Source of the DNA: Telmatactis stephensoni
Taxonomy: Eukaryota > Cnidaria > Anthozoa > Actiniaria > Isophelliidae
Direction: 5' to 3'
NCBI GenBank assembly: GCA_029948255.1
Contig: JALIZF010001504.1
Coordinates: 62,001-126,000, forward strand
Length of the DNA: 64,000 nucleotides
A program made the translations under genes and the position numbers. The notes under the pieces are model-generated. The model was given only the letters and a program-made list of their open reading frames with translations, searched no databases and was not told the origin of the DNA. Below, in pieces: positions 31,258 to 43,684 of the stretch (its first letter is position 1; every line of letters begins with the position of its first letter).

Positions 31258-34140
31258 CTCATCTTGGTCGATTCCAAAGGTTGATATGTTCGCTAGGTCT
31301 TTTTCTGTATTTTCTGAAAGTGGTAATCATTTAATTAAATTATATTCAGCTATATTTAGTTAAAAATCAAAATCTTATTTCTAGAAAACCGACCTGTTTC
31401 CTAGTTTTTCTTGTAACCCCCACAACTGTGTAGAACTGATAACATTTCCATGTTTTCACTTTAAGAGGGTATTTTTTCTATGTAGTAATATAATGCCGGG
31501 CTAAAGGTGCCAAAAACTAGCCCTTTTTGCAAGTTTAATTCAAATTTTTGCTTTGAATTAACACTGAAATTATTATTTTTAACAGTTAGGAATTATCTAA
31601 TAGGATAAAATATAATTAATGCCAGTTTAAAACTGTCTTTGAAATTTCACAAAGTTGTTTTGGCGCATGCATTTTTATTCAAATTTAGCAACTTTCAAGT
31701 TGATTAAAAAAAAACATATGTGGCAAATGAGCGACTGAATCATTTTCGATTCAAATTTTCACTTTGGATTAACGCGTGAGTTTGACTTTTATCGACCTAA
31801 ACTAACTACAAACAACCTAAGCGTTCTGTAAAAATAACTTTCGGTTATTACAACACTTAATTTTCGACAGTGGTTTTTGTTGCACAATGCTTGAATACAA
31901 AAAAAAACTCCTCTTAATTTTATTCTGTATGCTATTTATAAAGTACGGTATCGCTCTAAAAACGACCACTGTGTAGTTATCTATATGAAGGCCAGGCGTG
32001 CAGTTTAAGCGCCCCCCCCCCCCCCGATTAAACGCGCCGCCCTCGATTTAGCGCCGCATGCGAAAGCAAAATTTTCAATAACCGCTTCCCTCGAATTAAG
32101 CGCCGCACGCATTCACACAATTCAGCACTTATTTGAAGAACCATCCGGTTATCATCTGGAATAAGAAAACAAGTACAGTATATAACTCAGCGTTGAAATT
32201 TTGTGAGAAATAAGAGGTTTGAACGTTTGAAACACGTTTATAGCAATTATTGACAATTGCTTAAGCATAATAAATCATTGTCATCATAAATATCATAAAT
32301 AATAAATCACATTTCTGCATCAAAACAAAATGAAACTAGAAAGTGTCGTATCTTCCTTTAAGATCATCGTACAACTGCTACACCCTTTTAATAAATCATT
32401 CCAAAATATTGTGATTTTCAATAAACACCGCCCTCGAATTAACCCTGCTCCCGATCTGAATTAGCGTTACCTTAGAAGTCTTAAAACACGTCTAGTCAGA
32501 TCACTCATATGATTCCCTTAATATTTGGTAATCAAGCAGAAACATACAAATAAAAACTTTCTAAAGCGACCTTGCACCTTTCTTACACCAACACATTTTT
32601 GTTTGCGACGGCAGGGAGTCTCTTCGATCGATTGCATTTCATGCTAGCTGGCACTATTTGGAAACCGGAAGTGTTGAGCTAGCCTGAACAAGCTTAGGGA
32701 GATTGGTTGTTTACCGAAGTTGTTTTATAGTCTAAAAAATTTAGTGGATATGATTTTTTCGATGTGGCAGCCGCCAATAACCTCAAAATACTACGGCAGT
32801 TTTCAAAAATAACTGTTTATTTAAGAGTCCAAGTCTTCTAGCGCTTGCGCACTAATAGGGGGACACTGTTACTCTCTCACACACTACCTCTACGTTACGT
32901 ATTTTGCAATTAATCACTCGACTCACATGTTGATTGTTGCTGAGGGAGGAAAAACCGGAGAACCCGGAGAAAAAAACCCTCGTGGCATGGTAGAGAACAA
33001 CACATCAAACAAACAAAATTCACATATGATCTAGGCGCTCGAGCTGGGACCCGAACCCGGACCACAGCGGTGAAAGGCCGGTGCTCAAACCGCTCGATCG
33101 GTGAACCATGCCACCCACAATTTTGGTAATTTCTCCGGAAAAAAACAAACAAACAAAATCGAATTCGATTCAAAGTTTAGAAATGGGAAGCGACTACTAT
33201 AGTTCTCTTATCTTTAGTTATATTATTATATAGTTCGACATCACAGCGTTAGTGCCTGGTTTTCATTAACCCGTGAAACATACTGTAGTGGATCACTCTT
33301 TACAACCTAATACACCCTAATTCCATTGTGTTCTTTTGTTGTCATTTGACTATCACATGTACTTTAACTAAAACAAGTTTGTTTCACGGGTTAATGGAAA
33401 CCACTCGATCTAATAAATCTAATTGCTTACCATTAACTAAATAAAGGTAGAATACTTTGAATCGAGTACAATTGTCTGATTCTTTTTCGGAAAAATTTCC
33501 GACAGTTGAAAACTGCCGGTCAACAGTACGTAGTATTTTGAGGACATTGACCGGCTGCCAGTCCGGCAAATTATAGGCATAGCGAAATTTACTTTCAACG
33601 TTGCTACATAACAGTAGTAGCATTTCAAAGCTAAGCGAATGTAAACAAAGAAATAACAAAGAAAGTTATTTTTTTTAACTCAGTTTAGGAGAAATTAAAC
33701 TCACCCTGGTCTGAACAAGCTATGACAGGCTCCGACTTCAAGTCAGATTTTTGTTTTTGTTTCTTTTTGGACTTCTTCTCTCTCTTCATGATGTAAACCT
33801 TCCTAGCTTGAGCCCCGCGGGAAAAGCTTTCTTCCCTCACGAATTGAACACCAGGGAGAGCGTTAATAGCACATCTAAAGTTCGTTTTCCATTTCTTTGC
33901 TAACTCAAGATCTTCTTCTTCTGTATGACGTCTCGATGGTTGATATTTCCCTGTGTAAATGGCCCATTCACGAAATACCAAGACATCGTCTTCCCAGCTC
34001 CAGTTCTGCAAGGAACCGTGCTTCCAAGAAATTTCGAATTTCCCCAGTCTTTTATCAATCCACTTCAGCCCTGGAAACGATTTCGAGTCGAGTTTTTCTT
34101 TTATCCATTGCTTCATGGGCATCCTCTTTGGGTATCTCAT
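31258..34140 (-). CDS. Interferon regulatory factor (IRF) family transcription factor, first two exons; 3' end not found
   Basis: Exon 1 (34140-33705) starts at an ATG and ends at donor GTGAGT. Exon 2 (31313-31258) has acceptor TTTCAG and donor GTACGT, and joins in frame (DQ then ENTEKDLANISTFGID). Exon 1 encodes an IRF winged-helix DNA-binding domain over about residues 7-118. The diagnostic tryptophan cluster is W12, W27, W39, W47/W49, W59 and W84, with the signature REWAIYTGKYQP and the recognition-helix stretch WKTNFRCAINALP (R89, C90 and N93 align with the DNA contacts of vertebrate IRFs). A Lys-rich tail (EKKSKKKQKQK) could be a nuclear localisation signal. No IRF-association domain was found within the window, so the gene is reported as partial. 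IRFs bind GAAA elements and act in immunity and differentiation. Which vertebrate IRF it matches cannot be said. Confidence 0.85.
31980..32135. repeat. Poly(C) run with GCGCC-rich repeat remnant
   Basis: A C14 tract inside GATTAAACGCGCCGCC and CGATTTAGCGCCGCATGCG, resembling the interior of the TACCGTATTTACTCG-type MITE class. Its ends are not clear. IRF intron 1. Confidence 0.4.
32806..33120 (-). repeat. tRNA-derived SINE (family 2), second full copy
   Basis: Same body and end as 15118-15415. The minus-strand head has GGTTCACCGATCGAGCGG and GGTTCGGGTCCCAG, more diverged from a tRNA than copy 1. Inside IRF intron 1. Confidence 0.8.
33254..33402. mobile_element. MITE with TGGTTTTCATTAACCCGTGA ends
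   Basis: TGGTTTTCATTAACCCGTGA at the left, TCACGGGTTAATGGAAACCA at the right. Related ends occur at 45050-45490 and 55320-55400. IRF intron 1. Confidence 0.85.
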
Positions 34141-34832
34141 GTTAGTGTTCGCCCTCTCTGCAAGCTGACTTCAATATGTTAACATAAGTCGTCAGTTCTT
34201 GTAAAAAATATAATGTAAATTGATCCAAGTTCCTAGAATTTTAAGGTTTAGTGGTCAACATTCCAACAAGTTATCGATTCCAAGAATTGAATTGTGTTTG
34301 CTACATCGTCAAAATAAACGCATTCAAATTTAAAATCCTTAGACAAATAGTGCTAGATCCGCTAACATCATTGTTAATAACATCAGAATGGCGTTGTAAT
34401 CAAGTAATATAATCAGAATAGACCAGAAATTCATAGACACAAAATTTGTTTTGACTTGTCTGACGTGACGCGACACGGAAGTGGAGTGTAACGCAAGTAC
34501 CCGCGGGACTAATAGTTCAAAAAGATCGCGTTACAAGGCTGTATTCGTTACCTCAGTTTTGCGCGGTATCGACAATTTGCAAATTTTTTCAACCAAAGTT
34601 TTTATGGTCCTCTAAATAAATTTTGGTTATGAAACTCGGAAGGATAATAAAGAGACTAACAAAGGAACAACAAGCTGTTTTAAGTTGATTTCATGCTTGA
34701 CCGACTACACCCTAATACTTTAATTTGATTGGCCTGTTGTCAGCCGGAATGCTTTACGTCATAGTTAGGGAAAAATGAACTAAAAAGGTTCTATTAGCCA
34801 TCACTTCGAGGTTGAAACATGCATCTGAGAGC

Positions 34833-34885
34833 ATGGCGGGGGAGGACGAGGATATATCACTGCGACACCGGCTGCAGTTTTTAAA
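34833..34885 (+). CDS. Candidate first coding exon, unknown protein
   Basis: ATG at 34833 opens MAGEDEDISLRHRLQFLK and runs into a good donor (AAA then GTATGC) at 34886. It is preceded by a CRE-like TTACGTCATA near 34754 and lies 692 bp from the divergent IRF start. No downstream exon on the plus strand was identified up to 39.6 kb, so this may be a first exon of an unrecognised gene or a chance ORF. Confidence 0.3.
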
Positions 34886-34999
34886 GTATGCATATATCAC
34901 AATTCCTGGCATCTTGCTTGTCCAATCTAACTATTGTGGACCAAAGAGCTCATTTGTAACTGTTGGTGTTTGTGACCAAAGCCTAAAACCATGTAAACT

Positions 35000-36965
35000 A
35001 TTACATCTCCCCAATTGCAATTCATATTTTCTTTCGTTAATTCACGTACGATTGAGATTCCTAAGCTGAACACCTTTTATGCGATACAGTAGAATCCCAA
35101 TTTCTCGATCGAGCCCTCAGTTTCTCAAACCTCCTCCCGATATTTAGTACCATGAGCTTTTATCATGTACTTCCAAAAATCACAGTACAGCAAAGGTTTT
35201 CTTACAAATTCACTCTTCAAAAATTCATATTCTCGCGAGTTTTGGATTTAATTCCCTCAAACTTCACTGACTTGCTAATTTTAACATGCTCTTTCCAGCT
35301 ATGGTAATTCTTTTTCTGTTTTACGAATTTAAAAATACCTGATAATTGTAGTTTTAACCCCGATTTTTAGAATCTCCTGATAATTGTCGAACCAATTTTC
35401 GCTTACTTTGAAGGTTCAAGATAGTGGGGATAATTCTGTAGGCATGATATAAGGGGAATAATATGTATAATATGAGGCGTAGCCGCTGGTTTCTTCCTTG
35501 AACCTTTTGCATTTCGTGGTAAATTTATCTCACTCGTAATCGGATAGCTATTCAGGTGATGCATCTTTTGCTTTCTAAAGCAGCAGGAGCGCGCGCTAAT
35601 AGCTTATGTCCATTCAGTAAATTCAAGGGTTATCAAAGGAAAAGAATCGCAGATTGCATTCGATATAATTCGTTCAAACGGGACTCTGGCCGCCGATCGA
35701 CCCATGTAGACAAAATATAGAATGCACATAGTCATTGCGCACTAGGATCATATCTGTACAGAGCGGAGAGGTTTAGGGAGGAGGGAGAAATAGCCCCCAA
35801 AAAGTAGGGAGGAGGGAGAAAAGAGGCAGACAAATCGGTTTGGGAGGAGGGAGGAAAACAATTATGAGATGTAGTGAAGGAGAAATGGCCGAAAAAATTA
35901 GGGAAGAGGGAGAAAAATGGCATTAAAATGAGGAGGAAGGATATTGAAATGCCTGTTCCTCTCCGCTCTGTACATGCTAGATCTTTTGGTTCGAATCTTG
36001 AAGCGGCGTTTCCATTTTGGAATCAGAGTAATAAACTTGGTTTTTGAACATCTAAACCAAAAAGACTTGAATCATTAAAGTTAGAGTGCGCGAAAATGAG
36101 GCATGAGCTAGTTACTAGATCAGCAGTTTCAGATAATTTTCTCGTCCAGAATTTCATATTCTTTAATAGAAGTCATGGCAAAAAGCGAGTAGATACGTAC
36201 AATCTCGAGAAAATGTAATTTCCGTAATTCTCATGCACCCTGAAAGCAAAAATTGGCTCGTAATGAAAAGGAAGAATATATAGAGAAACATTTTATGGAA
36301 TAATGACTGTCAAACTCGGGAAAAGCGCGCAACGATCAAAATGCCGCGGTCGGCGCTTGTCGGCAATTCCAGGAATTACATACTGAAAAGAAAGAATATA
36401 ATGGATCCGGAAAACTTCTGATCTGATCGAATTCCTCAAGTACTTAGATATAGAACTCACTTACAATGCAGTTCAGTAGTTTCTTGGTTGACCATGCAAC
36501 TCTTGCTGAACATCATTTGCTTGCTTGTGCTGAACCAGCGAGAAATTCAACGATTTATACCAGAAGTGAATTCTGATTGAGCGATTCCGAAGGTATTCCC
36601 CTTCATAACTTCGAAATTGAAATGAATTATGGTTGAAAAATAACAAGGCTTTCGGTTGTTTTCAAAGATCAGTTCGGTTTATTTTCCAATATTAGTGGAT
36701 ATATTTAATGACAAATATCATTATATATTTTATTCTATATTATGGTAAATAATATCTTAGCGAAGTGCTTTATATAAAATTTGCATTAGTCAAGTCAGCT
36801 AGGTACGTTTTAGGGGTTTTGAATATTTTGTAGAGTCAATTCCAAGAAAAAGGGGAATCCCCATGAAATGAATTCGTTCTAGCCTTCCGTCCAATGGGCA
36901 TTGATACCGGATCATCTGGAATTCTGACATGTCATTATGTTTTGACTTAATGTGAGTTCAAGTTC
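35000..36965. other. No gene recognised
   Basis: Noncoding by eye apart from the MITE at 35755-35976. Confidence 0.4.
35755..35976. mobile_element. MITE with TGTACAGAGCGGAGAGG ends and GGGAGGAGGGAGAAA subrepeats
   Basis: CTGTACAGAGCGGAGAGG at the left and CCTCTCCGCTCTGTACA at the right are perfect inverted repeats. The interior is 4-5 degenerate copies of GGGAGGAGGGAGAAA. Confidence 0.85.
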
Positions 36966-36966
36966 A

Positions 36967-37330
<364 letters not shown>

Positions 37331-38520
37331 ACACTGTGTGACACCAAGAATAGATTACATATGCATTTATACATTTTAACAGATATATATAGATATGGAA
37401 TAGTAAAATAAAAAGAACTCAATTTACAAACGATCCAATGAAATTCGTGCACCAATCCACACATTTCAAAACAGGAATTTTTTAACCCTCAAATAAACAT
37501 AAAATCTCGTTAAAAGGCGAATTTAAAATCTATAATTTACACTTCTAACCAAATAGCTTTTCACTGAAGTTTGGGAAAACCTTCGTAGCACTCAGTTGCC
37601 ATGTAATCGGATTAAGACTATCTATTGTGTTCTATTGTCGTTCTATCTATTGCATGTTTTATGTGTTATTCATTATATTTTTATGAATATATTACATCAA
37701 CTTGTGCTACGTAGGTTTTCTATAAGTCGGTCTATTCGCTCGTTGGTCTTCCTGTGGTGAGCGACACAATACACAGCGAAAACTATACGACTTATTGAAT
37801 TAGTCTACCTTTCAGGTTTTTTATTGCTTTTTCGAAGATATGGCGATTTCGATGACGTCATTCCCAAAATATCCAATCAGAGTGCACGTTATATACAGAA
37901 ATGACATATAAACAATAGAAATTCAATTCGCTCAATCAGAGCGCGTGTAAGATTGCGCATGGTAAAAATTCAAAGCACTTTGTTCAAACGATGTTTAAAC
38001 CGTTAGTCAGGAACTTAGCCAAAGCATAGCTATATAATGTAGATATTTTAGATTTGCTGCAGAAAAAAATCGTTGCATCATAGCTCTGCAACATTTAGAT
38101 ACGAGGCTATCAATGTTCAATATGTTACAAGAGAAAAGTTCTACACTTTTGAACCAAGGGCACTAGGACAAAGTCGTTGTGTTTATGTGTAATAAATCAA
38201 GTTAAAAATTGTACTTATCTGCAGTCAATCCTTTGAAGCTCTGAAGTCACATTATTTCCTCTGTTTTTGACCTTTCTGGCCTCTGTTCTAGCTGTTATAA
38301 TGCTTTATGTTTGGTCAAACGAACGTTCCAACGGTTTGTATCGATACTCGTTTGCAATTGGGGTCCAGTTCCCCCTCCGCCAAACTTTAGTTAGCGATTA
38401 GTAGTAATAAGTTAATCAAATTCGACTTAAGATCACTCTAGAGTTTAATCTTTAATCTTTACACAGGTTGCCCACTCACAGACGTGATTTTTTGTTTGCA
38501 TTTTTGCATTACTGGCTTAA

Positions 38521-39020
38521 AACAGGGTGTAACGCGTGACGCGTGACTCGGCCTAAAATAAGTGCGTGATTCGTGAAAATAACAAAATTGATTGTGTGAT
38601 TCGTGAATTCCATGTTCATCGTGACGCGTGATTCCCATTTTAAGATGTACGTGATTCGTGAATGAGTAGTTCGATGTCGTGACAAATGCATGACTTTTTG
38701 AGATAAAGTACCCGGGTTTCACCGGTATATTTCACTTCCTGTAGACTGCTACGTGATACTTGTTTGTAAACACGTGTAAACTGTAAACTGAGCCATGAGC
38801 CACGTCACTTGAGGTCAAGATCATTATTATTCTCAGCAAAAAGAGCAAAAACAAAAAAAAAAACTGAAAATAGAATTGCTGGAAAGCGAGATTTTGACAC
38901 GTTTATTATAGTTGAAATTCGTGATTCGTGAATTCGAGATAAAATTGTACGTGACGCGTGAATATCGGAAATATTGATACGTGAAACGTGATGCCGACCC
39001 CCCCTGGGCCACCCTGTTAA
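38521..39020. mobile_element. MITE with ACAGGGTG/CACCCTGT ends and many GTGACGCGTGA-like motifs
   Basis: ACAGGGTG at 38522 and CACCCTGT near 39011-39018 form the ends. The interior has about nine variants of an 11-mer, GTGACGCGTGA or GTGATTCGTGA, on the plus strand, all in one orientation. Confidence 0.65.
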
Positions 39021-39502
39021 AATAGCTCAGTTGCTCACAAAGCTAGTGGACTCAAACCCTGTTCTAAACTTGATTTTCCAGGGCGTTTTCGACCTAGTAG
39101 TCGGTTAGAGTCCATTCGGATTTTCAAACATATTGTTTATCAACATTATTCACTGAATATATTGCAGAGAAAAGTTCACGCTTTTAAACTTATCATAGGT
39201 AGGTACCTAGCATGCATGGGACTAGGAGTCCCGTTGTACTAGCTGCCTCGTGGTATGCATTATTGATTTCTTTCTATTTTGTATGTAATCCTATTTGTTT
39301 TTTATCTATTGAATTTACGATGCATATCCGTTAAAGTTGTTGAAAAAATTTATATAAATGATGAGATGTAGCTCTTAGAAAAATGCTAAGGCAAAGACGC
39401 TATTTCTTATATTCAATATTAGCGGCTCACACGGCTCACACGGTTTAATAGATATTTCGGCATCAGAGCCTATGGCTATATACCAGAACGTTAATATGAA
39501 TT

Positions 39503-39639
39503 AACAATTATTCCCTTAATTGTTAAACAAATGCTTGTTTCATTAGTAAACGATCACAGTGTTTAACCAAAAGCTTTTCAACTGGTGCTGCTATAACAAC
39601 TGCAATCATCGAACCAAGATAAACCACAGATGCTGCATT
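39503..39639 (-). repeat. Copy of the CLN3-A C-terminal coding segment (137-bp period)
   Basis: TTAACAATTATTCCCTT, GCTTGTTTCATTAGTAAACG and AAAGCTTTTCAACTGGTGCT recur 137 bp apart, first at 39503 and then in the last part of CLN3-A exon 3. The copy lies just past the stop codon, in the 3' flank. Confidence 0.9.
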
Positions 39640-39644
39640 AACAA

Positions 39645-42600
39645 TTATTCCCTTGTTAAGCAAATGCTTGTTTCATTAGTAAACGACAAACAGTGTTTAA
39701 CCAAAAGCTTTTCAACTGGTGCTGCTATAACAACCGCAATCATCGAACCAAGATACACTGCAAATGCTGCCACTCCCATGGCAAACTCCCTTCTTCTTGG
39801 ATCCTCTATTTCCCCCAATATCAGGCTTATGTTAGCAAAAGTTGCTTCGGCAAATACTCCTAGTGTAAAGACCAACACTAAAACAAACCATACATAAGGT
39901 AAAAACCTATATAAGGAAACAAGAATGAGGATGGTTATGTGCAAAGCTGATATCAGCCCGAGTAACCAGGTGTGACGTACATGCATCAGCTCCGACAGAC
40001 CAGGTCTGATGTACTCAGCCAGTCCAAGATATGAACGACCAATAAATAACCCAATGAAAGACAAAATGAGGTAATATTTGTAATGGTCTGCCGGGGAGAA
40101 GGGTGAGTTGGAGAAAGCTATTGTAGTAGTGACACCACTTAGCACAAAATCATGCGACAGAATGCCAAAGAAGATTTGAAAAACGTCTGGGAAAATATGG
40201 AGAACTGTGTGGAGTTTCTCAGAAAACGTAAGGTTTTGGTGCAAGTTTGAGTTTTTCGTATCTTGGTTGGTGACAGTTTGGTATCCCATTCGGGTGTTTT
40301 CTCGACGTTTTTCAAGCATGGAGTAACACATTAGGTAAATCAATGGTTGTATTATCATAACAGCAGAGATAGCAATTTTGTAGGAAAGATGAATCCAACT
40401 GGTCATTGCTGAAAGAAATGAATTTATTGCAGATTAGTTTTGGAATCAAAACAGAGCAGAGCAGAGCAGAGCAGAGCAGAGCAGAGCAGAGCAGAGCAGA
40501 TCAGATCAGATCAGATCAGATCAGATCAGATCAGATCAGATCAGATCAAATCGTGAAGTAGCAAGACATAATAAATGTACAGGTTTTAATTTTAAACTGA
40601 ACTTTCCCTGATCTGATCTTGCTGGTCCTTTTTAAATGAAGACCAGGATCAAATGAGACGCAAGTCGACGCAAGTTATAATTAGAATACTACGCGATGCA
40701 ACTTTTTCTGCAACATATATTGCGCTCAACACAGTTGCACGCAAGGATGGGAGCAAGGATAGCAAAGTTGGCTAGTGCACGGCCTTCGGTGCGAGAGGTC
40801 CCAAGTTCGATCCCCATCCCGACCTCACATCCTTGTTTCGACTTCTATCCAATCTGTGTAGCTTTAATTAGCTTTAAATACCCTTAAACCAGAGCACTGA
40901 TGGAGAGAGAAGAGCTAGTAAAATGAGCGCACCGTCGACCTCAGGTTTGTCAGTTGAATTACTGCCAGAGCCAGTATCGACGTTAAATATGGTTGCTTTA
41001 CTTTACTTTACTTTTGTAAAAGTTACAAAAGTAGGAATTCGAACCCTATAACTTTCAACTGCTTTTGGCTCGACGTTGTGAAAACTCTGCAAATCCTCCA
41101 AAGTCGCCGTATTTTTAAAAAGGTAGTCGTCAACCATGGTCCATAGAGAAAAGAACCAATCAGATTTCAGGATTTGCAATAGACCACTGTTTTCATGATC
41201 CATGGTTTGTTTTCATACAAATTAGTTATAATTACAAATCGCTTTTGGCCAAAACCTTTACACCTGTACAATGTGACGTGATATATACAAAGAACCAAAT
41301 ACGTAAGCAACTCCCGTATCAATACAATAACCAAATGCGGTTGTCTTAACGTGATAATCACCAATCATTTCTGGTCAAAAAATTATTACCTGTGATATAC
41401 AAAGGACCAAATACGTAAGCAACTCCCGTACCAATACAGTAAACACTTACGGTTGTCTTATCGTGATAATCACAAATCATTTCTGGTCAAAAAATTATTA
41501 CCTGTGATATATAAAGGACCAAATACGTAAGCAACTCCCGTATCAATACAGTAAGCACTTACGGTTGTCTTATCGTGATAATCACAAATCATTTCTGGTC
41601 AAAAAATTATTACCTGTGATATACAAAGGACCAAATACGTAAGCAACTCCCGTACCAATACAGTAAGCACTTACGGTTGTCTTAACGTGATAATCACAAA
41701 TCATTTCTGGTCAAAAAAGTATTACCTGTGATATACAAAGGACCAAATACGTAAGCAACTCCCGTATCAATACAGTAAGCACTTGCGGTTGTCTTAACGT
41801 GATAATCACAAATCATTTCTGGTCAAAAAATTATTACCTGTGATATACAAAGGACCAAATACGTAAGCAACTCCCGTACCAATACAGTAAGCACTTACGG
41901 TTGTCTTGTGGAAATAAGCCGTCAAGGAAATTGCAGTTACATCTGCTATTACTTCACTAAACCCAGTCAGACATATACCAAGATACTTTAACCAAATTCT
42001 TTTTCCAGCCAACACAAGGCTTACCATAGCAGCAGCATTGACAGGCAAAATCATCAGGATAAACACAAGAGGTGGTAGCCGGTCGAAGAAGTAACTTATG
42101 ATAGGTGGAAGAATAGTTGTGGGTATCAGGAGGAAAAACCAAATCGTACCTAAACAAGAACGACTAAATTAGCACCCAGCGATTGGGTAGGTTGTGGGGG
42201 CCGGGGGGGGGGGGGGGTACCCTACAGCAATAGCGAATGATAGCCAGATTTTTTCTCAAGCATGTTAAGGCCTGGGAATGCTTTGTGGGGGGTCTAAAAT
42301 CAATCTTATTTTTGTTCTGTAATCGTTTTTGTTTCAAACCTCATGTAACTTGACGACCTTAAGATTTTAGGGTGAAAAGTTTTAAGATAAGGTGATCACG
42401 TGACCACGGTCCTGGCTCCCATCAACCCAAAAACTTTGATTTAAAACGGGGAGATGGATGTCATGTGTAGGTAGAACTTAATGGTATATTTTCCCTTCTC
42501 CCTAAGAGATGTATACGAATCTGCCTTAATACCCGAACTATCTTTGCTCGTTAAGGCGATATTTGCTGGTTTTTTGACTTGTCAAGTAGGTCACGTGATC

Positions 42601-43418
42601 TATTTTGCATAATATCGCCTTAACGAGCAAAGATAGTTCAGGTATTTGCTATAAAACAATAACCACAGGTTTTTACTACAAAGCAACAAATTAAAGCAAA
42701 AGAAAGCAACAACAACAACAACAACAACATTTTTATTATTGCTCAAATTTAACAAAGTTATAATAAAGTTGCTACCCGCAATTAGTATGAAAAAAAACTA
42801 TTCGAGGCGGGAGCAATTACGATAGATAACCTAAATGGTAAGCTTGTAGTTTGCAAAATGATATAATTCATTGAAAAGTTTACAAGGTTACATACAACTA
42901 AAGAAGGGAAAGAATGTAGAAAAAAGGATCGACATACAAGATAGTGAATTAAAATATAATAGTTAATGCAAGAATACACTAAATTTAGTTTCAAACTAAT
43001 ATAATTCAGAGGCTGTTCTGTAATGTATCGATTGAAATATAAGAAATAAAAGCTAATCCGTAAACCTCTTAATATGTTCAAGAATTTGGGAAAAGTAAAA
43101 AAGCAAAACAAAGTATAACCAAAACAAATCCAAAACAAAAACAAAAAGCTGAAACCGAAGGAAACAAGAAAGCAACAGGTCACAATTTAACATTTATTCA
43201 GTTTCGCTAAAAAACAATAGCCTCAAGCCGTTTTGTTAAATGCGCGTGTGTTTTATTATCTTACTTGTAGATCCTGTGTGACCAGCAAGAATCTCCTCGG
43301 CACTGGAAACTATCACACCAAACATCGTATACGATAGAATTCCAAACACAGTAAATAGAAATAATGTCTTGAAGCTCTCTGGCCTTTCGTCTTTGGTCTG
43401 TTCTTCTTCTTCTTCCAT
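39645..43418 (-). CDS. CLN3: CLN3/battenin-like lysosomal membrane protein, copy A, 409 aa
   Basis: Three exons: 43418-43265, 42149-41838, 40408-39645 (154+312+764 bp, stop TAA); phases match across both introns. CLN3 proteins are multipass lysosomal/endosomal membrane proteins of the battenin family, distantly related to equilibrative nucleoside and MFS transporters; loss in humans causes Batten disease. The match is clearest in the C-terminal third: EDPRRREFAMGVAAF, then an IAAPVEKLLVKHCLS tail corresponding to the human HREFAMAATC and LLALPLHDFL region. TAISLTAYFHKTTVS and GTGVAYVFG correspond to the human SLTAFYP and SGTGGAG region. Exon 1 gives an acidic start (MEEEEEQTKDE) and the first membrane segment. 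Several further hydrophobic stretches follow. It has a paralogue at 58250-61710 with identical exon 2 length. The end of exon 2 is repeated in the intron (41250-41837). Confidence 0.85.
40445..40548. repeat. (AGAGC)n followed by (AGATC)n microsatellite
   Basis: Nine or so AGAGC units switch abruptly to about ten AGATC units, differing by one base, in CLN3-A intron 2, 37 bp upstream (minus sense) of exon 3. Confidence 0.95.
40746..41015 (+). repeat. tRNA-derived SINE (family 1), full-length copy
   Basis: Head GAGCAAGGATAGCAAAGTTG and GGTCCCAAGTTCGATCCCC (B box), a body with AGCTTTAAATACCCTTAAAC, and a (CTTTA)n tail. Copies on the minus strand lie at 11775, 55432 and 60605. CLN3-A intron 2. 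Confidence 0.85.
41250..41837 (-). repeat. 112-bp tandem array copying the end of CLN3-A exon 2 and its splice donor
   Basis: AAATACGTAAGCAACTCCCG occurs at 41297, 41409, 41521, 41633, 41745 and in the exon at 41857: exactly 112 bp apart. Each unit has about 64 nt of exon end (minus sense TTTGGTCCTTTGTATATCACAG), the donor GTAATAA and about 48 nt of intron. The exon lies at one end, so there are five extra copies. The copy nearest the distal edge is the most diverged. Confidence 0.95.
42533..42658. mobile_element. Hairpin MITE
   Basis: GAACTATCTTTGCTCGTTAA and TTAACGAGCAAAGATAGTTC are perfect inverted repeats that extend to CGATATT/AATATCG. CLN3-A intron 1. Confidence 0.85.
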
Positions 43419-43678
43419 GCTCTAGTCGTTTATAATTATAAAAAGATCTAATTATTTCAGAATCCTTGTAGCTAATGTAAGTTCCGTTAACATGAAGGTA
43501 GAGTTATTCTAGACAAAAAGAAATTGTACTTGGTTTTTATAATGCAGACAAAAGACCTAATCGGAGCAAAAAGGACACGAATTGACATCGAAGGAAATGG
43601 TATACCGTAGTCCAACGAACATATTGCTAGGTTTCAACTTGGTATCATTTGAATTGCATCCATGTATAGAATTTCTTT

Positions 43679-43684
43679 CACGTG
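43679..43684. promoter_or_regulatory. E-box CACGTG upstream of CLN3-A
   Basis: TTCACGTGAGTGAC, about 261 bp upstream of the CLN3-A start. It matches the inner eight bases of a CLEAR-type TFEB site (TCACGTGA) apart from flanking differences. CACGTG is not rare in this window, so function is unproven. Confidence 0.3.

Noticed and set aside
40746..40830. tRNA gene
   Set aside because: Same reasoning: SINE head with dispersed copies and a (CTTTA)n tail.
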